A stretch of 64,000 nucleotides of DNA from Puniceicoccaceae bacterium 5H (GCA_009772895.1 WOUP01000002.1:1-64000), one strand, 5' to 3'. Positions 25,394 to 34,550 are shown, numbered from the stretch's first letter. Notes: generated by a model not told the origin, from the sequence alone. Made by a program: numbers and translations.

Positions 25394-26668
25394 ATGTCCG
25401 ACTCCAAAATCGTTCCATTCTCCCCCGATTACAGACCGACCATGAAACCGAAGAAAGTGGCTATCCTCACCGCCGGCGGCCTTGCCCCGTGCCTCAACAG
25501 CGCGATCGGCATGCTGATCGAGCGTTACACGGAGATCGATCCCTCCATCGAGATCATTTGCTACCGCGGCGGCTATAAAGGCCTGCTGTTGGGCGACGCG
25601 ATCGTCGTCGACGACATGATCCGTCAGGACGCGGCTGTCCTGACCCGCCACGGCGGCAGCGCGATCGGCAACAGCCGGGTCAAGCTGACCAACGTGAAGG
25701 ACTGCGTGAAGCGCGGCCTCGTGCAGGACGGCGAAGATCCGCAGAAGAAGGCCGCCGACCAGCTCGTGAAGGACGGCGTCGACGTGCTGCACACCATCGG
25801 CGGCGACGACACCAATACCGCGGCGGCCGACCTCGCCAAGTTCCTCAAGGAAAACGATTACGAGCTGACCGTGATCGGCCTGCCCAAGACGATCGACAAC
25901 GACGTGTTCCCGATTCGCCAGAGCCTCGGTGCCTGGACGGCGGCCGAGCAGGGCGCGGAGTTTTTCCTCAACGCGGTGGGCGAGCACAACGCCAATCCGC
26001 GCATGTTGATCGTGCATGAGGTGATGGGCCGCCACTGCGGCTGGCTCACGGCCTTCACCGCCGTCGAATACATGGACCTCATCGACCATGACGACTACCT
26101 GCCGGAAATGGGCCTGACCAAGGAGCGCTACTCCATTCACGGCATCTACGTGCCTGAGATGGCCATTGATCTCGAGGCCGAGTCCAAGCGCCTGAAGGAG
26201 ATCCTGGACGAGCACGACAACGTGAATATCTTCATCTCCGAAGGTGCGGGTGTGGACGACATCGTGCGTGAGATGGAAGCCGCCGGCAAGGACGTGCCGC
26301 GCGACGCCTTCGGCCACGTGAAGCTCGATGCCGTGAACCCGGGCAAGTACTTCGCGGAAGAAATCGCCAAGAAGATCGGCGCCGAAAAGGTGCTGGTGCA
26401 AAAGAGTGGTTACTATTCCCGTGCCTCCGCCCCGAACGCCGAAGACCTGCGCCTGATCAAGAGCTGCGTCGATATGGCCGTCGAATGCGCGATGAAGCGC
26501 GAGGGCGGTGTCATCGGTCACGACGAAGACCAGGACAACGTGCTGCGGGCGATCGAGTTTGACCGCATCAAGGGCGGCAAGCCGTTCGACATCGACACCG
26601 AGTGGTTTGAAGACCTGCTCGACGAGATCGGCCAGCCCAAGGGCGCCAAGGCCGACACCAGCCACTAA
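25394..26668 (+). CDS. pfp: pyrophosphate-dependent 6-phosphofructokinase
   Basis: Phosphorylates fructose 6-phosphate, reversibly if it uses pyrophosphate. The 424-residue protein carries the pyrophosphate signature: GGDDT at residues 136-140 (second Asp where ATP-type enzymes have Gly) and PKTIDND near residue 162 (Lys where ATP-type enzymes have Gly). Other motifs are ILTAGGLAPCLN at the N terminus, VMGRHCGWLT and the late RASAPNAED. It is co-transcribed with gpmI, 5 bases upstream. Pyrophosphate use saves ATP and is common in Verrucomicrobiota-like genomes. Confidence 0.92.
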   Translation: MSDSKIVPFSPDYRPTMKPKKVAILTAGGLAPCLNSAIGMLIERYTEIDPSIEIICYRGGYKGLLLGDAIVVDDMIRQDAAVLTRHGGSAIGNSRVKLTNVKDCVKRGLVQDGEDPQKKAADQLVKDGVDVLHTIGGDDTNTAAADLAKFLKENDYELTVIGLPKTIDNDVFPIRQSLGAWTAAEQGAEFFLNAVGEHNANPRMLIVHEVMGRHCGWLTAFTAVEYMDLIDHDDYLPEMGLTKERYSIHGIYVPEMAIDLEAESKRLKEILDEHDNVNIFISEGAGVDDIVREMEAAGKDVPRDAFGHVKLDAVNPGKYFAEEIAKKIGAEKVLVQKSGYYSRASAPNAEDLRLIKSCVDMAVECAMKREGGVIGHDEDQDNVLRAIEFDRIKGGKPFDIDTEWFEDLLDEIGQPKGAKADTSH

Positions 26669-26697
26669 GGCTACGGGCTTTCCCGTTCTTTATCCCT

Positions 26698-26730
26698 CAG
26701 CCCGTCGGTTATTCCGGCGGGCTGTTTTTT
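26698..26730 (+). terminator. intrinsic terminator of gpmI-pfp
   Basis: An 11-bp stem (26698-26708 with 26714-26724, one G-T pair) with a 5-base loop is followed by six Ts. Confidence 0.93.
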
Positions 26731-26751
26731 GTCTAGTCGGGGCTAGGCCAT

Positions 26752-26780
26752 AAAAAAGGCCCGCCATGTCGGCGAGCCTT
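26752..26780 (-). terminator. intrinsic terminator of the MBL hydrolase gene
   Basis: On the minus strand AAGGCTCGCC pairs with GGCGGGCCTT around a 5-base loop, then a T run (the A run at 26752-26757 on the plus strand). It lies 28 bases past the stop of the gene at 26809. Confidence 0.9.
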
Positions 26781-26808
26781 AGGATAGAACCATCCTGCTT
26801 GCGAAAGG

Positions 26809-27729
26809 TTAGTCCTGCTGGCGGCGCAGGGCGTCGACCTCGGCCGGTGTGTGCTTGGCGACTGCCGTGGCATCGGGCGTCCAGACAAAGGTGTCGTTTT
26901 GCTTCCTCACGTAGCCGAAGCCGGGAAACTCAAAGTGCGTGGCGAAGACGCGCATGCCATTTTCGGCCAGCGTATCTAAGGTTTCCTGGCGAGTTTCGAT
27001 CGCCTCTTTATGGTCGAGGTCCAGTAGGAAGTCCCACTCGGGATTGGCGAGGTAGACGTGCTGGTGCAGGGCCAGGTCGGAAAGGTGGAAGAGCAGGTGG
27101 TGGCCTTCGTGTGAGAGGCGCACGCCACAGTGGCCGGGCGTATGGCCGGGCAGGGGCACCAGCTGGATGCCGGGCAGAATTTCCTGCCAGTCTTCACACG
27201 AAATGACGTTGCTGCGGATGGCTTCCCAGATTTCCGTCAGGGCTTGGGCGTTGGCATCCTGGTTTTCACCGGGCTTGATCTGCTCCCACCAGTGGGCGAG
27301 CTCTGCCTCGTGCAGGTAAAAGGTGGCGTTGGTGAAGACGGCGCGGCCTTCTTCGTCGACCAGACCGCCCGCGTGGTCGAGGTGGGCGTGGGTGAGGATG
27401 ACCTTGTCGATCGCATCGGGGCTGAAGCCAGCGGCGCGCAGGCTTTTGACCAGCTTGCCGGCAAGGGGGTGGCTCTGCCGACCGCGGCCGCAGCCGGCGT
27501 CGATCAGGATCAACTCGTCGGGGGATTGGAGTAGCAAGGCGAGGACGGGCAGGCGCAAGGTGTCGCCGGCTTCGTCCGTGGCGGCCAGCGCGCGCTGGAC
27601 TTCAGGCTGCGTGGCCGTGCGGGGGGCGATAAACTCGTCGACCGGCACCTCCATGAAGCCGTCGTGGAGGGCCCAGGCTTTCCAGGGGCCGATCTCTTGT
27701 TGCAGGGCAATCGAGTGCGGGTAGCTCAT
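26809..27729 (-). CDS. MBL-fold metallo-hydrolase
   Basis: A 306-residue metallo-beta-lactamase-fold hydrolase. Seen: the metal-binding THAHLDHAGG near residue 113, an LPGHTPGH His motif near residue 195, a later DLALHQHV region with Asp/His, and ATHFEFPGFG near residue 265. LIDAGCGRG near residue 75 is the usual strand before the motif. No signal peptide. Members act on lactones, thioesters or phosphodiesters, and the substrate here is not clear. It is divergent from tmk. The 244-base gap to tmk holds a CGACAA/TTGTCG inverted repeat (27827-27840) of unknown use. Confidence 0.85.
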   Translation of the reverse strand: MSYPHSIALQQEIGPWKAWALHDGFMEVPVDEFIAPRTATQPEVQRALAATDEAGDTLRLPVLALLLQSPDELILIDAGCGRGRQSHPLAGKLVKSLRAAGFSPDAIDKVILTHAHLDHAGGLVDEEGRAVFTNATFYLHEAELAHWWEQIKPGENQDANAQALTEIWEAIRSNVISCEDWQEILPGIQLVPLPGHTPGHCGVRLSHEGHHLLFHLSDLALHQHVYLANPEWDFLLDLDHKEAIETRQETLDTLAENGMRVFATHFEFPGFGYVRKQNDTFVWTPDATAVAKHTPAEVDALRRQQD

Positions 27730-27973
27730 GGCTGTGCGGTTGAATGGGTGAATGAGTGACGTGTGTATTGCGAAATGCTGTTCGTATATATGTCTGCGCC
27801 TCTTTTAGGCGTTTGTCCAGAATAAACGACAAAATTGTCGCAAATTATTCGCCGTGAGTACGACAACGACGGGTATGCTTGCCAAGGCTAGGGCAGGGCC
27901 TTAACAAACTAGCCATTCCGTTTCCATTTGCGACCCGCAGCGCACTTCTACATTCTCCCCTGAACCTGACACT

Positions 27974-28624
27974 ATGCCGAAACAGAACGATGATACCCGT
28001 GGCTACCTGATCACCTTCGAAGGATCCGAAGGCAGTGGCAAATCCACCCAGATCAGCCGCATCGCCAACCGCTTTGAAGATGCGGGCTACGAAGTGGTCG
28101 TCACTCGTGAGCCGGGTGGCACGCGCATCGGCGAAGAGGTGCGTCAGATCCTGATGCACAACGACTCTTCTTCTAATATGACACCCGAAGCCGAGCTGCT
28201 GCTGTTTGCCGCCAGCCGCGCCCAGCTCGTGCGCGAGGTGATCTCTCCCGCCATCGAAAACGGCTGCATCGTGTTGTGCGACCGCTTTATGGATTCCACC
28301 ACGGTGTACCAGGGCATCGCCCGCCAGATCGCTTCGGAGCCGGTGAAGCTGATCAACGAGTTTGCGGTGGGCGATGTGGAGCCCGACGTGACGGTCGTCA
28401 TCGATGTGCCGGCGGAGCTGGGCTTCGAGCGCATCAAGACGCGCGTGAGCGATCTGACCGACCGCATGGAGGAGGAGAACATCGATTTTTACCAGAAGGT
28501 GCGTAACGGCTACCTGATGCTGGCCAAGGCCATGCCCGAGCGCTTCATCATCGTCGACGGGCAGCCGCAGCGCGCTGAAGTCGAAGAGACGATCTGGCGC
28601 GCCTTGCGCGATCGCGTGATATAG
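27974..28624 (+). CDS. tmk: thymidylate kinase
   Basis: Phosphorylates dTMP to dTDP. The 216-residue protein shows the P-loop EGSEGSGKST at residues 16-25, TREPGGTRIGEEVR near residue 45, the LFAASRAQLV helix, and CDRFMDSTTVYQG near residue 101. The lid region (RMEEENIDFY) lacks an obvious extra Arg loop. It is first in a tight operon with holB (4 bases away) and hisI, the tmk-holB pairing being very common in bacteria. Confidence 0.95.
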   Translation: MPKQNDDTRGYLITFEGSEGSGKSTQISRIANRFEDAGYEVVVTREPGGTRIGEEVRQILMHNDSSSNMTPEAELLLFAASRAQLVREVISPAIENGCIVLCDRFMDSTTVYQGIARQIASEPVKLINEFAVGDVEPDVTVVIDVPAELGFERIKTRVSDLTDRMEEENIDFYQKVRNGYLMLAKAMPERFIIVDGQPQRAEVEETIWRALRDRVI

Positions 28625-28628
28625 GCTC

Positions 28629-29603
28629 ATGGCGCTCTCGAGTATCCTCCCGCCCGCTTTGCAGCAGACGCGCCCGGTCCAGGTGCTGGAGCGGCTGCAT
28701 GCGCGCAATCGCCTGCCGCACGCCATGCTGTTGCACGGTGAGTCGATGCCCTCCCTCGTGGAGTTGGCGCAGGCTCTCGCGGGGGAGATTCTGGGCACCA
28801 AGGCTGCCAGGGCCGAGGCACACCCGGATTGCTTCGTCCTGCGCCCCGCTCGCCGGGGCCGGCAGATCCGCATCGTCGACGACAAGGGCAAGGCCAGTCC
28901 TAATACGATGCGCTGGATGCTGCAGCAGCTCATGCAGAGTTCCAGCGCGGGCGGCTGCAAGGTGGGCATCATCTACGAGGCCGATCGTCTGAATCGTTCG
29001 GCCGAAAACGCCTTTCTCAAGACGCTGGAGGAGCCGCCGCGCGAGACGCACCTGCTACTGGTGACGACCCGGCCCTACGAGCTGCTGCCCACGACGCGCA
29101 GCCGTTGCTTCCACTTCCGCCTGCCACTGGCGGAGCGGCCCCTGCAGCACGAGGGCTGGCGCCAGTGGATCGCCGACTACCAGCGCTGGCTGGAAAAGGC
29201 GCGCGAGGTGGCGGGCGACGCCGGTGCCCGCGCCGACGTGATCATGCTCACCTACGGGCTCATCTCGCGCTTCAGCGGCTTGCTGGACGAGATCGTGGGC
29301 GAGGCGTGGAAGGAGGAAAAGGAGGGCATCTCCGAGGAGTGGAGCGACGAAGAAATCGAGGCGCAGGAAGTCGGCTTGAAGCGCGGAATGCGCGTGCGCC
29401 TGTGGCAGGAGATCGAGCTGGCCACGCGTGATAGGGTACTGACCAGCACTTTTAGCCGCGCCACGGCCCAGGGCCTGGCCCAAGCCGTCGAAACGCTCGA
29501 GGAGATGGACTTTTTGACCAGCGTCTTCAACCTCAACGACGAGGTGGCGTTGGAGCAGTATTTCCTGCGCTCGCTGCGCATCTGGGCCATGGCCCAGCAC
29601 TAA
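28629..29603 (+). CDS. holB: DNA polymerase III delta-prime subunit
   Basis: Part of the clamp loader that opens the sliding clamp. The 324-residue protein has the RecA-like fold, but its Walker A loop is lost (LLHGESMPSLVEL near residue 34), as is normal for delta-prime. Seen: IIYEADRLNRSAENAFLKTLEEPP near residue 116 and TTRSRCFHF, the SRC motif, near residue 155. The usual zinc-finger cysteines are absent. The C-terminal part (200-324) is helical and charged. It is placed between tmk and hisI. The assignment rests on position and SRC motif as much as overall similarity. Confidence 0.88.
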   Translation: MALSSILPPALQQTRPVQVLERLHARNRLPHAMLLHGESMPSLVELAQALAGEILGTKAARAEAHPDCFVLRPARRGRQIRIVDDKGKASPNTMRWMLQQLMQSSSAGGCKVGIIYEADRLNRSAENAFLKTLEEPPRETHLLLVTTRPYELLPTTRSRCFHFRLPLAERPLQHEGWRQWIADYQRWLEKAREVAGDAGARADVIMLTYGLISRFSGLLDEIVGEAWKEEKEGISEEWSDEEIEAQEVGLKRGMRVRLWQEIELATRDRVLTSTFSRATAQGLAQAVETLEEMDFLTSVFNLNDEVALEQYFLRSLRIWAMAQH

Positions 29604-29613
29604 GGAGCAAGAC

Positions 29614-30036
29614 ATGACGCACCACGAACTCGAAGAGGGCACCGTCGAGGCCCTGGATTTTACGAAGCTCAACCAGATCGGCCAGAGCGGCCTGCAGGTG
29701 ATCCCGGCCATCGCCCAGGATGTGGAGACGGGTGACGTGCTCATGATGGGCTACGTCAATCGCGAGGCGCTGGAGTACGCCCAAAAGGAGCGCAAGGCCG
29801 TCTTTTGGAGCACCAGCCGCAACGAGCTCTGGATCAAGGGGCTGACGAGTGGCAACTGGCTGGCGCTGGAAGACATCCGCGTGAACTGCGAACAGAACAG
29901 CATCCTCTATCGGGTGCGCCTGCAGGGCGACGGCGCCTGTCACACGCTGGAAGAGGGGCAAAAAAAACGCCACCGCCGCAGCTGCTATTATCGCCGGCTG
30001 CGGGGTGACGGAAGTCTCGAAAAAATCGAGGAGTAG
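29614..30036 (+). CDS. hisI: phosphoribosyl-AMP cyclohydrolase
   Basis: Opens the purine ring of phosphoribosyl-AMP in histidine synthesis. The 140-residue protein is the single-domain HisI without a fused HisE. Seen: VLMMGYVNREAL near residue 43, VFWSTSRNELWIKGLTSGN near residue 64, IRVNCEQNSILY with a metal Cys, and GACHT followed by RRSCYYR near the C terminus. The ATG at 29614 follows holB by 10 bases. Its stop codon abuts that of the convergent prepilin gene with no base between. Confidence 0.95.
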   Translation: MTHHELEEGTVEALDFTKLNQIGQSGLQVIPAIAQDVETGDVLMMGYVNREALEYAQKERKAVFWSTSRNELWIKGLTSGNWLALEDIRVNCEQNSILYRVRLQGDGACHTLEEGQKKRHRRSCYYRRLRGDGSLEKIEE

Positions 30037-30507
30037 CTACTCTACCTCTTCGATGATGTAGGTCAGGCTATTGCCCCCCAGTTTTTGAAAGGAACCTGTG
30101 GTCAAGTCCCCATCGTCCAGCAGGGCATCGATTTTACGCTGGTAATCTTCGTTGATGGTTGGATCGGTAATGGCCAGAGCGGCATAGACGCCGTTCTGTT
30201 GATATTGCCAGTCCCAATGGCCACCAATCTTGGAGGTTGCCGTGAAGTCGTCGGCGACGAACGCGTCTTCGAGACCGGGAGGTACGACCCCGGGGGCGGT
30301 ATCCGCCGGCCAGGCTCCCTGCTCAAAACCATAGTGTTCGAAGATACCGACAAACGTCCGGAACTCCTTGGCTGTCGTCGAAGCGTGCGTGGTCGCACGC
30401 AAGCCACGGAAGGTCGGGATCGCAATCGCGGCCAACAGACCGATGATCACAACCACTACCATCAGCTCTAGCAGCGTAAAGCCTGAGCGCTGGCTCCGTG
30501 TGTTCAT
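30037..30507 (-). CDS. prepilin-like protein (N-terminal methylation motif)
   Basis: A 156-residue protein with a type IV prepilin signal: a short basic leader ending in Gly, then FTLLELMVVVVIIGLLAAIA, with the conserved Glu at mature position 5. It would be processed by a prepilin peptidase and assemble into a pilus or type II secretion pseudopilus. The C-terminal part has no recognised fold. No pilus assembly genes are nearby. Verrucomicrobia-type genomes often hold many isolated copies like this, so its own role is open. Confidence 0.9.
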   Translation of the reverse strand: MNTRSQRSGFTLLELMVVVVIIGLLAAIAIPTFRGLRATTHASTTAKEFRTFVGIFEHYGFEQGAWPADTAPGVVPPGLEDAFVADDFTATSKIGGHWDWQYQQNGVYAALAITDPTINEDYQRKIDALLDDGDLTTGSFQKLGGNSLTYIIEEVE

Positions 30508-30829
30508 GTTATAAGAGATGATATAATGTTCTTTAGATGTGATCGTCCGCTAGGGGCGATCCCTGAAGAAGAAATCATCTCTTACCCTAATTCGCAACGC
30601 TTTCCTGAGGATGCTTGCGTAAGTGTCAATAGGGTAATAACATCACAATCCGCTCTCTTTGCGCGATTTGTGAATTTCTTTACAAGTAAGGCCGTACGTT
30701 TCTGTCGGCGCCGCTTTTCTGGCGAACCCGGGCTGGCTTGAGGAGGTCTGCCGTGGGAAACCGTTTGGTTGGCGCACTATAAGCTGCGCTAACCTGCCGC
30801 GTAGGGGGTGCGATCGTTGGGAATGGCCG
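30508..30829. other. intergenic region between prepilin and LON-domain genes
   Basis: These 322 bases contain the prepilin promoter (minus strand) and the 3' side of the LON-domain gene. A plus-strand frame (30526-30741, 71 codons) lacks a ribosome site and protein-like composition and is not called. I see no clear terminator or repeat. Confidence 0.4.
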
Positions 30830-31510
30830 TTAATTCCGCTCGATCTCGTCATCGCGCGTGCGGCCTTGCAGGAGGCTCTGAATGTTGCGGCGGTGGGACT
30901 CCTGACGCAGGAAGTTGAGCAGAATGTCGTAGCGTTTGCCGACCTCGATCGAGTTGAGGATGTCCTGGCGCAGGCAGGCGTCTTCACAAAAGGTGGAGGC
31001 TGCCAGGTCGGCGAAGGTCGCGGGGTCTTCGACTTTGGCCAGGCAGTCGAGCAGCTCTTCGGGCGCCTCGCTCTGCAGGGCCGGCTCCTCGCGGATGATC
31101 TGCACCGCTTCTTCCTGCATCTGGCGGGCCGCCTGGAGCGTAACGGAATACTGGCTCTGGAGCGGCGCGATGCGGGCGACCCGGTAGGGCTGCTCGCGCA
31201 CGATGCCCTGGATCTCCACGCGCGCCACTCCGTGCAAGACGAGGTTGGAAGTCCCGTCGGGTTGCAGGTAGCTGGCGCGGATGATGCCGACCGTGCCGAC
31301 GCCGCACATGGGCTCCGGATGATCGAAGCCTTCGCCGCCCGGTTGCTCCTGCACGATCGCAAACATGCGGTGCGTCTCGAGCACGTCGCGCAGCATTTCG
31401 CGGTAGCGCGGCTCGAAAATATGCAAGGGCATGACCGCCCGGGGGAAACGCACCACAGATGACAGCGTCATCACCGGTAGCTCCTCCGGCAGATTCCCAT
31501 CAAAATCCAT
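30830..31510 (-). CDS. LON substrate-binding domain protein
   Basis: A 226-residue stand-alone LON N-terminal domain, without the ATPase or protease parts of Lon. Seen: LPVMTLSSVVRFPRAVMPLHIFEPRYREML in the first 50 residues, then GVGTVGIIRASYLQPDGTSNLVLHGVARVEI, the typical beta-barrel core, followed by a helical C terminus. Such proteins are thought to bind unfolded proteins or peptides, but the role is poorly known. ATG 31510 is chosen; the in-frame extension to 31570 looks non-coding. It ends a minus-strand run with the Cdd1 and aldo/keto reductase genes. Confidence 0.88.
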   Translation of the reverse strand: MDFDGNLPEELPVMTLSSVVRFPRAVMPLHIFEPRYREMLRDVLETHRMFAIVQEQPGGEGFDHPEPMCGVGTVGIIRASYLQPDGTSNLVLHGVARVEIQGIVREQPYRVARIAPLQSQYSVTLQAARQMQEEAVQIIREEPALQSEAPEELLDCLAKVEDPATFADLAASTFCEDACLRQDILNSIEVGKRYDILLNFLRQESHRRNIQSLLQGRTRDDEIERN

Positions 31511-31624
31511 ATGTAAGTTTATGCAGAGAGGCGTGGACGCGCAACGGCTTGAGAATCTTTTCCCAATCATCGGCCCGGTGGGAGCGGTTCGCCGCCGCTA
31601 GGGCCGCAAGCTGGCGGCCAACGC

Positions 31625-31930
31625 CTAGTCCAGCCATTGCCACACCTGGAGGCGTTGCGGGTCGGGGTCGGGCGTTTCGGCGTAGTAGACGGCCAGTCGC
31701 AGGGCGCCGAGGCGATCGTCCGGCGCCTTGGGCTTCAGCTTGCGCAAGTCGTCGAAGAGCGTCTCCGGCGAGCGCCCCTGCAGCTCGTCCACGTTCCAGA
31801 ACCCCAGGTCGATCAAGTCCCGGGCGGCCGCGATGGGCAACCCGGGGATGCGGGAGAGCGGCGAGCGCAGGGCCTCGTAGTCGGCCTCCTTCTTTTTCTT
31901 GCGCCCCGGCGGGGGAGGGAATGCGTCCAT
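31625..31930 (-). CDS. Cdd1-family helix-hairpin-helix protein
   Basis: A 101-residue protein resembling the small Cdd1 (pathogenicity locus) family. It begins with a Pro/Lys-rich tail (PPPPGRKKKKE), then the helix-hairpin-helix LSRIPGLPIAAARDLIDLGFW near residue 26, and the conserved end AVYYAETPDPDPQRLQVWQW. The fold suggests nucleic-acid binding. It starts 3 bases after the aldo/keto reductase stop, so the two are translated together. Function unproven. Confidence 0.8.
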   Translation of the reverse strand: MDAFPPPPGRKKKKEADYEALRSPLSRIPGLPIAAARDLIDLGFWNVDELQGRSPETLFDDLRKLKPKAPDDRLGALRLAVYYAETPDPDPQRLQVWQWLD

Positions 31931-31933
31931 GCG

Positions 31934-32953
31934 CTAGTCTCGGATAATCCGGTCGAAGGTGTCACCACGGAAAAAGTGCTTCGGCCCGTCGCTCTGCAGA
32001 AAATCATGCGGGAAGCCGAGTTCGATGGCGCTCACGTCGTCGAGACGCTGCACCTGCTCCGGCGCAAGCTCCCAGTCGACACAGGCGAGGTTGTCCTTCA
32101 GCTGGTCCAGCTTGCGGGCACCGATGATGGGCATGGCCTGCTTGGCGCGCAGCCAGTTGAGGGCGACCTGGGCCGGACTGTGGCCAACTTCTCGGGCCAC
32201 GGCGATCACTTCGTCCGCGATCTTCAAGTTGGCCTCGGTCAAGCGCTCGTTGTCGCCGCGCGTGGTATCCACCTGATCCTTGTTCTGGCTGGAGAACTTG
32301 CCGCTGAGCAGTCCCGCGCCGAGCGGCGACCAGGCCAACACGCTCAGGCCCAGATGCGCGGCCATGGGCGTCAACTCGCGCTCCACGGTGCGCTGGGCCA
32401 GATTGTATTCGATCTGGATCGCGGCAAAAGGCGTCCAGTCCTTTTGCTCGGCCAGCGTATTGGCGCGCGCAACGAGCCAGGCCGGCATGTCGGAGACGCC
32501 CACGTGCAGGATCTTGCCGGCCCGCACCAGTTCGTCCAACGCCCGCATCACTTCGTCGATCGGCGTGATGAGGTCCCAGGCGTGCAGCCACAGCAAGTCG
32601 ATGTAGTCCGTCTGCATGCGCTGCAGGCTGCCCTCGACGGACTGGCGCAGGTTCTTCTTGTGGTTGCCCCCGCTGTTGGGGTCGCCCTGACGCTTCATGA
32701 AGGTGTATTTGGTGGCGATGACGAAGCGGTCGCGCGCGCTTTTGGCGAACTCGCCGACATATTTCTCGCTCGTGCCGTTGGTGTAGCCGTCGGCCGTGTC
32801 GATAAAGTTGCCGCCGGCTTCGGCGTAAGCGTCCCACTGCTGCTGCGAGGTCTTCTTGTCGGCGCCAAAGCCCCAGTCTTCGCCAAAGGTCATCGTGCCG
32901 AGCGCAAGTTCCGCTACGCGGAGGCCGGTGTTTCCGAGCAATCGATAGTGCAT
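31934..32953 (-). CDS. aldo/keto reductase
   Basis: A 339-residue NADPH-dependent oxidoreductase. Seen: LGLGxM-like start MHYRLLGNTGLRVAELALG, NFIDTADGYTNG with catalytic Asp and Tyr near residues 50-55, VIATKYTF with Lys near residue 80, LLWLHAWD with the active-site His, and the NADP-binding IGARKLDQLKDNL near residue 285. It resembles the YajO/Tas-like subfamily. ATG 32953 is used in place of an in-frame start five codons upstream. The substrate is unknown. Confidence 0.9.
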   Translation of the reverse strand: MHYRLLGNTGLRVAELALGTMTFGEDWGFGADKKTSQQQWDAYAEAGGNFIDTADGYTNGTSEKYVGEFAKSARDRFVIATKYTFMKRQGDPNSGGNHKKNLRQSVEGSLQRMQTDYIDLLWLHAWDLITPIDEVMRALDELVRAGKILHVGVSDMPAWLVARANTLAEQKDWTPFAAIQIEYNLAQRTVERELTPMAAHLGLSVLAWSPLGAGLLSGKFSSQNKDQVDTTRGDNERLTEANLKIADEVIAVAREVGHSPAQVALNWLRAKQAMPIIGARKLDQLKDNLACVDWELAPEQVQRLDDVSAIELGFPHDFLQSDGPKHFFRGDTFDRIIRD

Positions 32954-33178
32954 GTAGGAGTCTAACACGCCTTACCGCAGCTGCAACCAGCGCGACGAGG
33001 GGCGGGGGCTTACGGTAAGCCGGAACCAGCGTTGAAACGGCAGTGCTCTTCTGGATTCTGCTGATCTATCGGGTGGAGGGGATCGCATGGCCTTGCGGCT
33101 CGCCGCCTTACTCAACCGTTCACTGAACGCGGCTTGCCAAGGTGGGTTGACGGTGGACATGCTGCGCGCTTTTGGCTC

Positions 33179-34069
33179 ATGGATCTTTCTTGGCTCTATC
33201 TTCTGCCGGTTGCGGCGGCGCTCATGTACACGGTGGCCAGCCTGCTGCAAAAGCAGGCGATGGACTTCCAGGTGGGGGCGACGCGGGTGCTGTTCATCAG
33301 CCACTGGGTCTTCTTCGTCTGCGTCATGCCGGCCTATTGGCTGGGGCCTACATCGCCGGACTGGAGCTTGTGGTGGACGCCGCTGCTGGCGGGCACTCTG
33401 TCGGCCTTGGGCGCGCTCTTCACGATCCTTGCGATCAAGCTGGGTGACGTGTCCGTCGCGACGCCGCTGATGGGGATCAAGGTGCTGGCGGTGGCGGTGA
33501 TCGCGGTGGTGTTCCTGACCCAGCCCGTGCCGCTCTCCTGGTGGCTGGCCGCCGTCATCACGGTTGTGGCGGTGTATTTGCTGGGGCGCAAACCCAGTGC
33601 CAGCGGCCGGTCCGTCTGGCCGACGGTGTGTCTGGCGACGCTGGCGAGCGTGTTTTACGCGGGCATGGACGTCACCTTCAGCGCCTTCGCCAAGCCCTTC
33701 GGCTTCTTCCAGTTTGTGGCGTTGGCGCAAGTGGTGGTGGTGGCGACATCTTTCCTGCTCTGGCCGTTCTTCTCCGCGCCCTTGCGGGCGGTGCCACCGG
33801 TTGCGCTACGCTGGATCGTGCCGGGCGCGGTGTTGATGGCGGCCCAGTTTTACTGCATGGCGTTCAGCCTGGCGGAGTCGGGCGAGCCGACTGCGGTCAA
33901 CATCCTCTACAGCTCGCGCGGCATGTGGTCGGTCGTGCTGGTGGCGTTGGTCGGGCACTGGTTCAACAACCGAGAGCGACATGCGGGCCGGGCGGTCATG
34001 ATCGAGCGCTTCACCGGCGCGGGACTTTTGTTGGTTGCCATCGCCATCGTGATGATGACAAGCCATTAA
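33179..34069 (+). CDS. EamA-family membrane transporter
   Basis: A 296-residue protein with ten predicted membrane helices in two repeats of five, as in the drug/metabolite transporter superfamily. Seen: MDLSWLYLLPVAAALMYTVASLL at the start, IKLGDVSVATPLMGIKVLAVAVIAVVF at the end of repeat 1, and EPTAVNILYSSRGMWSVVLVALVG near the end of repeat 2. ATG 33179 fits the first helix; a GTG/ATG-type extension to 33134 is not favoured. dtd begins one base after its stop. The substrate is unknown. Confidence 0.88.
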   Translation: MDLSWLYLLPVAAALMYTVASLLQKQAMDFQVGATRVLFISHWVFFVCVMPAYWLGPTSPDWSLWWTPLLAGTLSALGALFTILAIKLGDVSVATPLMGIKVLAVAVIAVVFLTQPVPLSWWLAAVITVVAVYLLGRKPSASGRSVWPTVCLATLASVFYAGMDVTFSAFAKPFGFFQFVALAQVVVVATSFLLWPFFSAPLRAVPPVALRWIVPGAVLMAAQFYCMAFSLAESGEPTAVNILYSSRGMWSVVLVALVGHWFNNRERHAGRAVMIERFTGAGLLLVAIAIVMMTSH

Positions 34070-34070
34070 C

Positions 34071-34526
34071 ATGCGAGCAGTCGTGCAACGAGTCGCGTCC
34101 GCCTCTGTGGCGGTCGATGGAAACGTAAAGGCTTCGATTGGGCGGGGCCTGCTGGTCTTCCTCGGGGTGTCCGCCGAAGACGGTGAGCAGGACATCCCCT
34201 GGTTGGCGCACAAGATCCCCCATATTCGGATCTTCGAGGATGACGAGGGGCGCATGAACCGTAGCGTGATCGACGAGGGTGGGGACATCCTGCTGATCAG
34301 CCAGTTCACGCTCTTCGGCAATCTGAAGAAGGGCACGCGGCCATCCTTCAACCGCGCCGCGCCGCCGGAACAGGCCTTGGCGCTCTACGAGGCCTTCCAC
34401 CGCGTGCTGGAGCAGGAGCTGGGCAAGCCCATCGGCACGGGACAGTTTGGCGGCGATATGCACATACCGGCTGAGAACGACGGCCCGATCACGCTGTTCA
34501 TCGACTCCAACCAGCGCGATCTCTAG
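34071..34526 (+). CDS. dtd: D-aminoacyl-tRNA deacylase
   Basis: Removes D-amino acids wrongly attached to tRNA. The 151-residue protein starts MRAVVQRVASASV and has the catalytic SQFTLFGN near residue 78 and the ENDGPITLFIDS strand (cross-subunit Gly-cisPro motif) near residue 137. Length and both motifs are standard. Only one base separates it from the EamA gene, so the two are co-translated. A weak GC stem-loop at 34551 follows. Confidence 0.96.
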   Translation: MRAVVQRVASASVAVDGNVKASIGRGLLVFLGVSAEDGEQDIPWLAHKIPHIRIFEDDEGRMNRSVIDEGGDILLISQFTLFGNLKKGTRPSFNRAAPPEQALALYEAFHRVLEQELGKPIGTGQFGGDMHIPAENDGPITLFIDSNQRDL

Positions 34527-34550
34527 GCCCGCTTGGGCCGGAGACAAAGA

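Noticed and set aside
30526-30741. 71-codon plus-strand frame between the prepilin and LON-domain genes
   Set aside because: No ribosome site, odd composition and no similarity; most likely chance.
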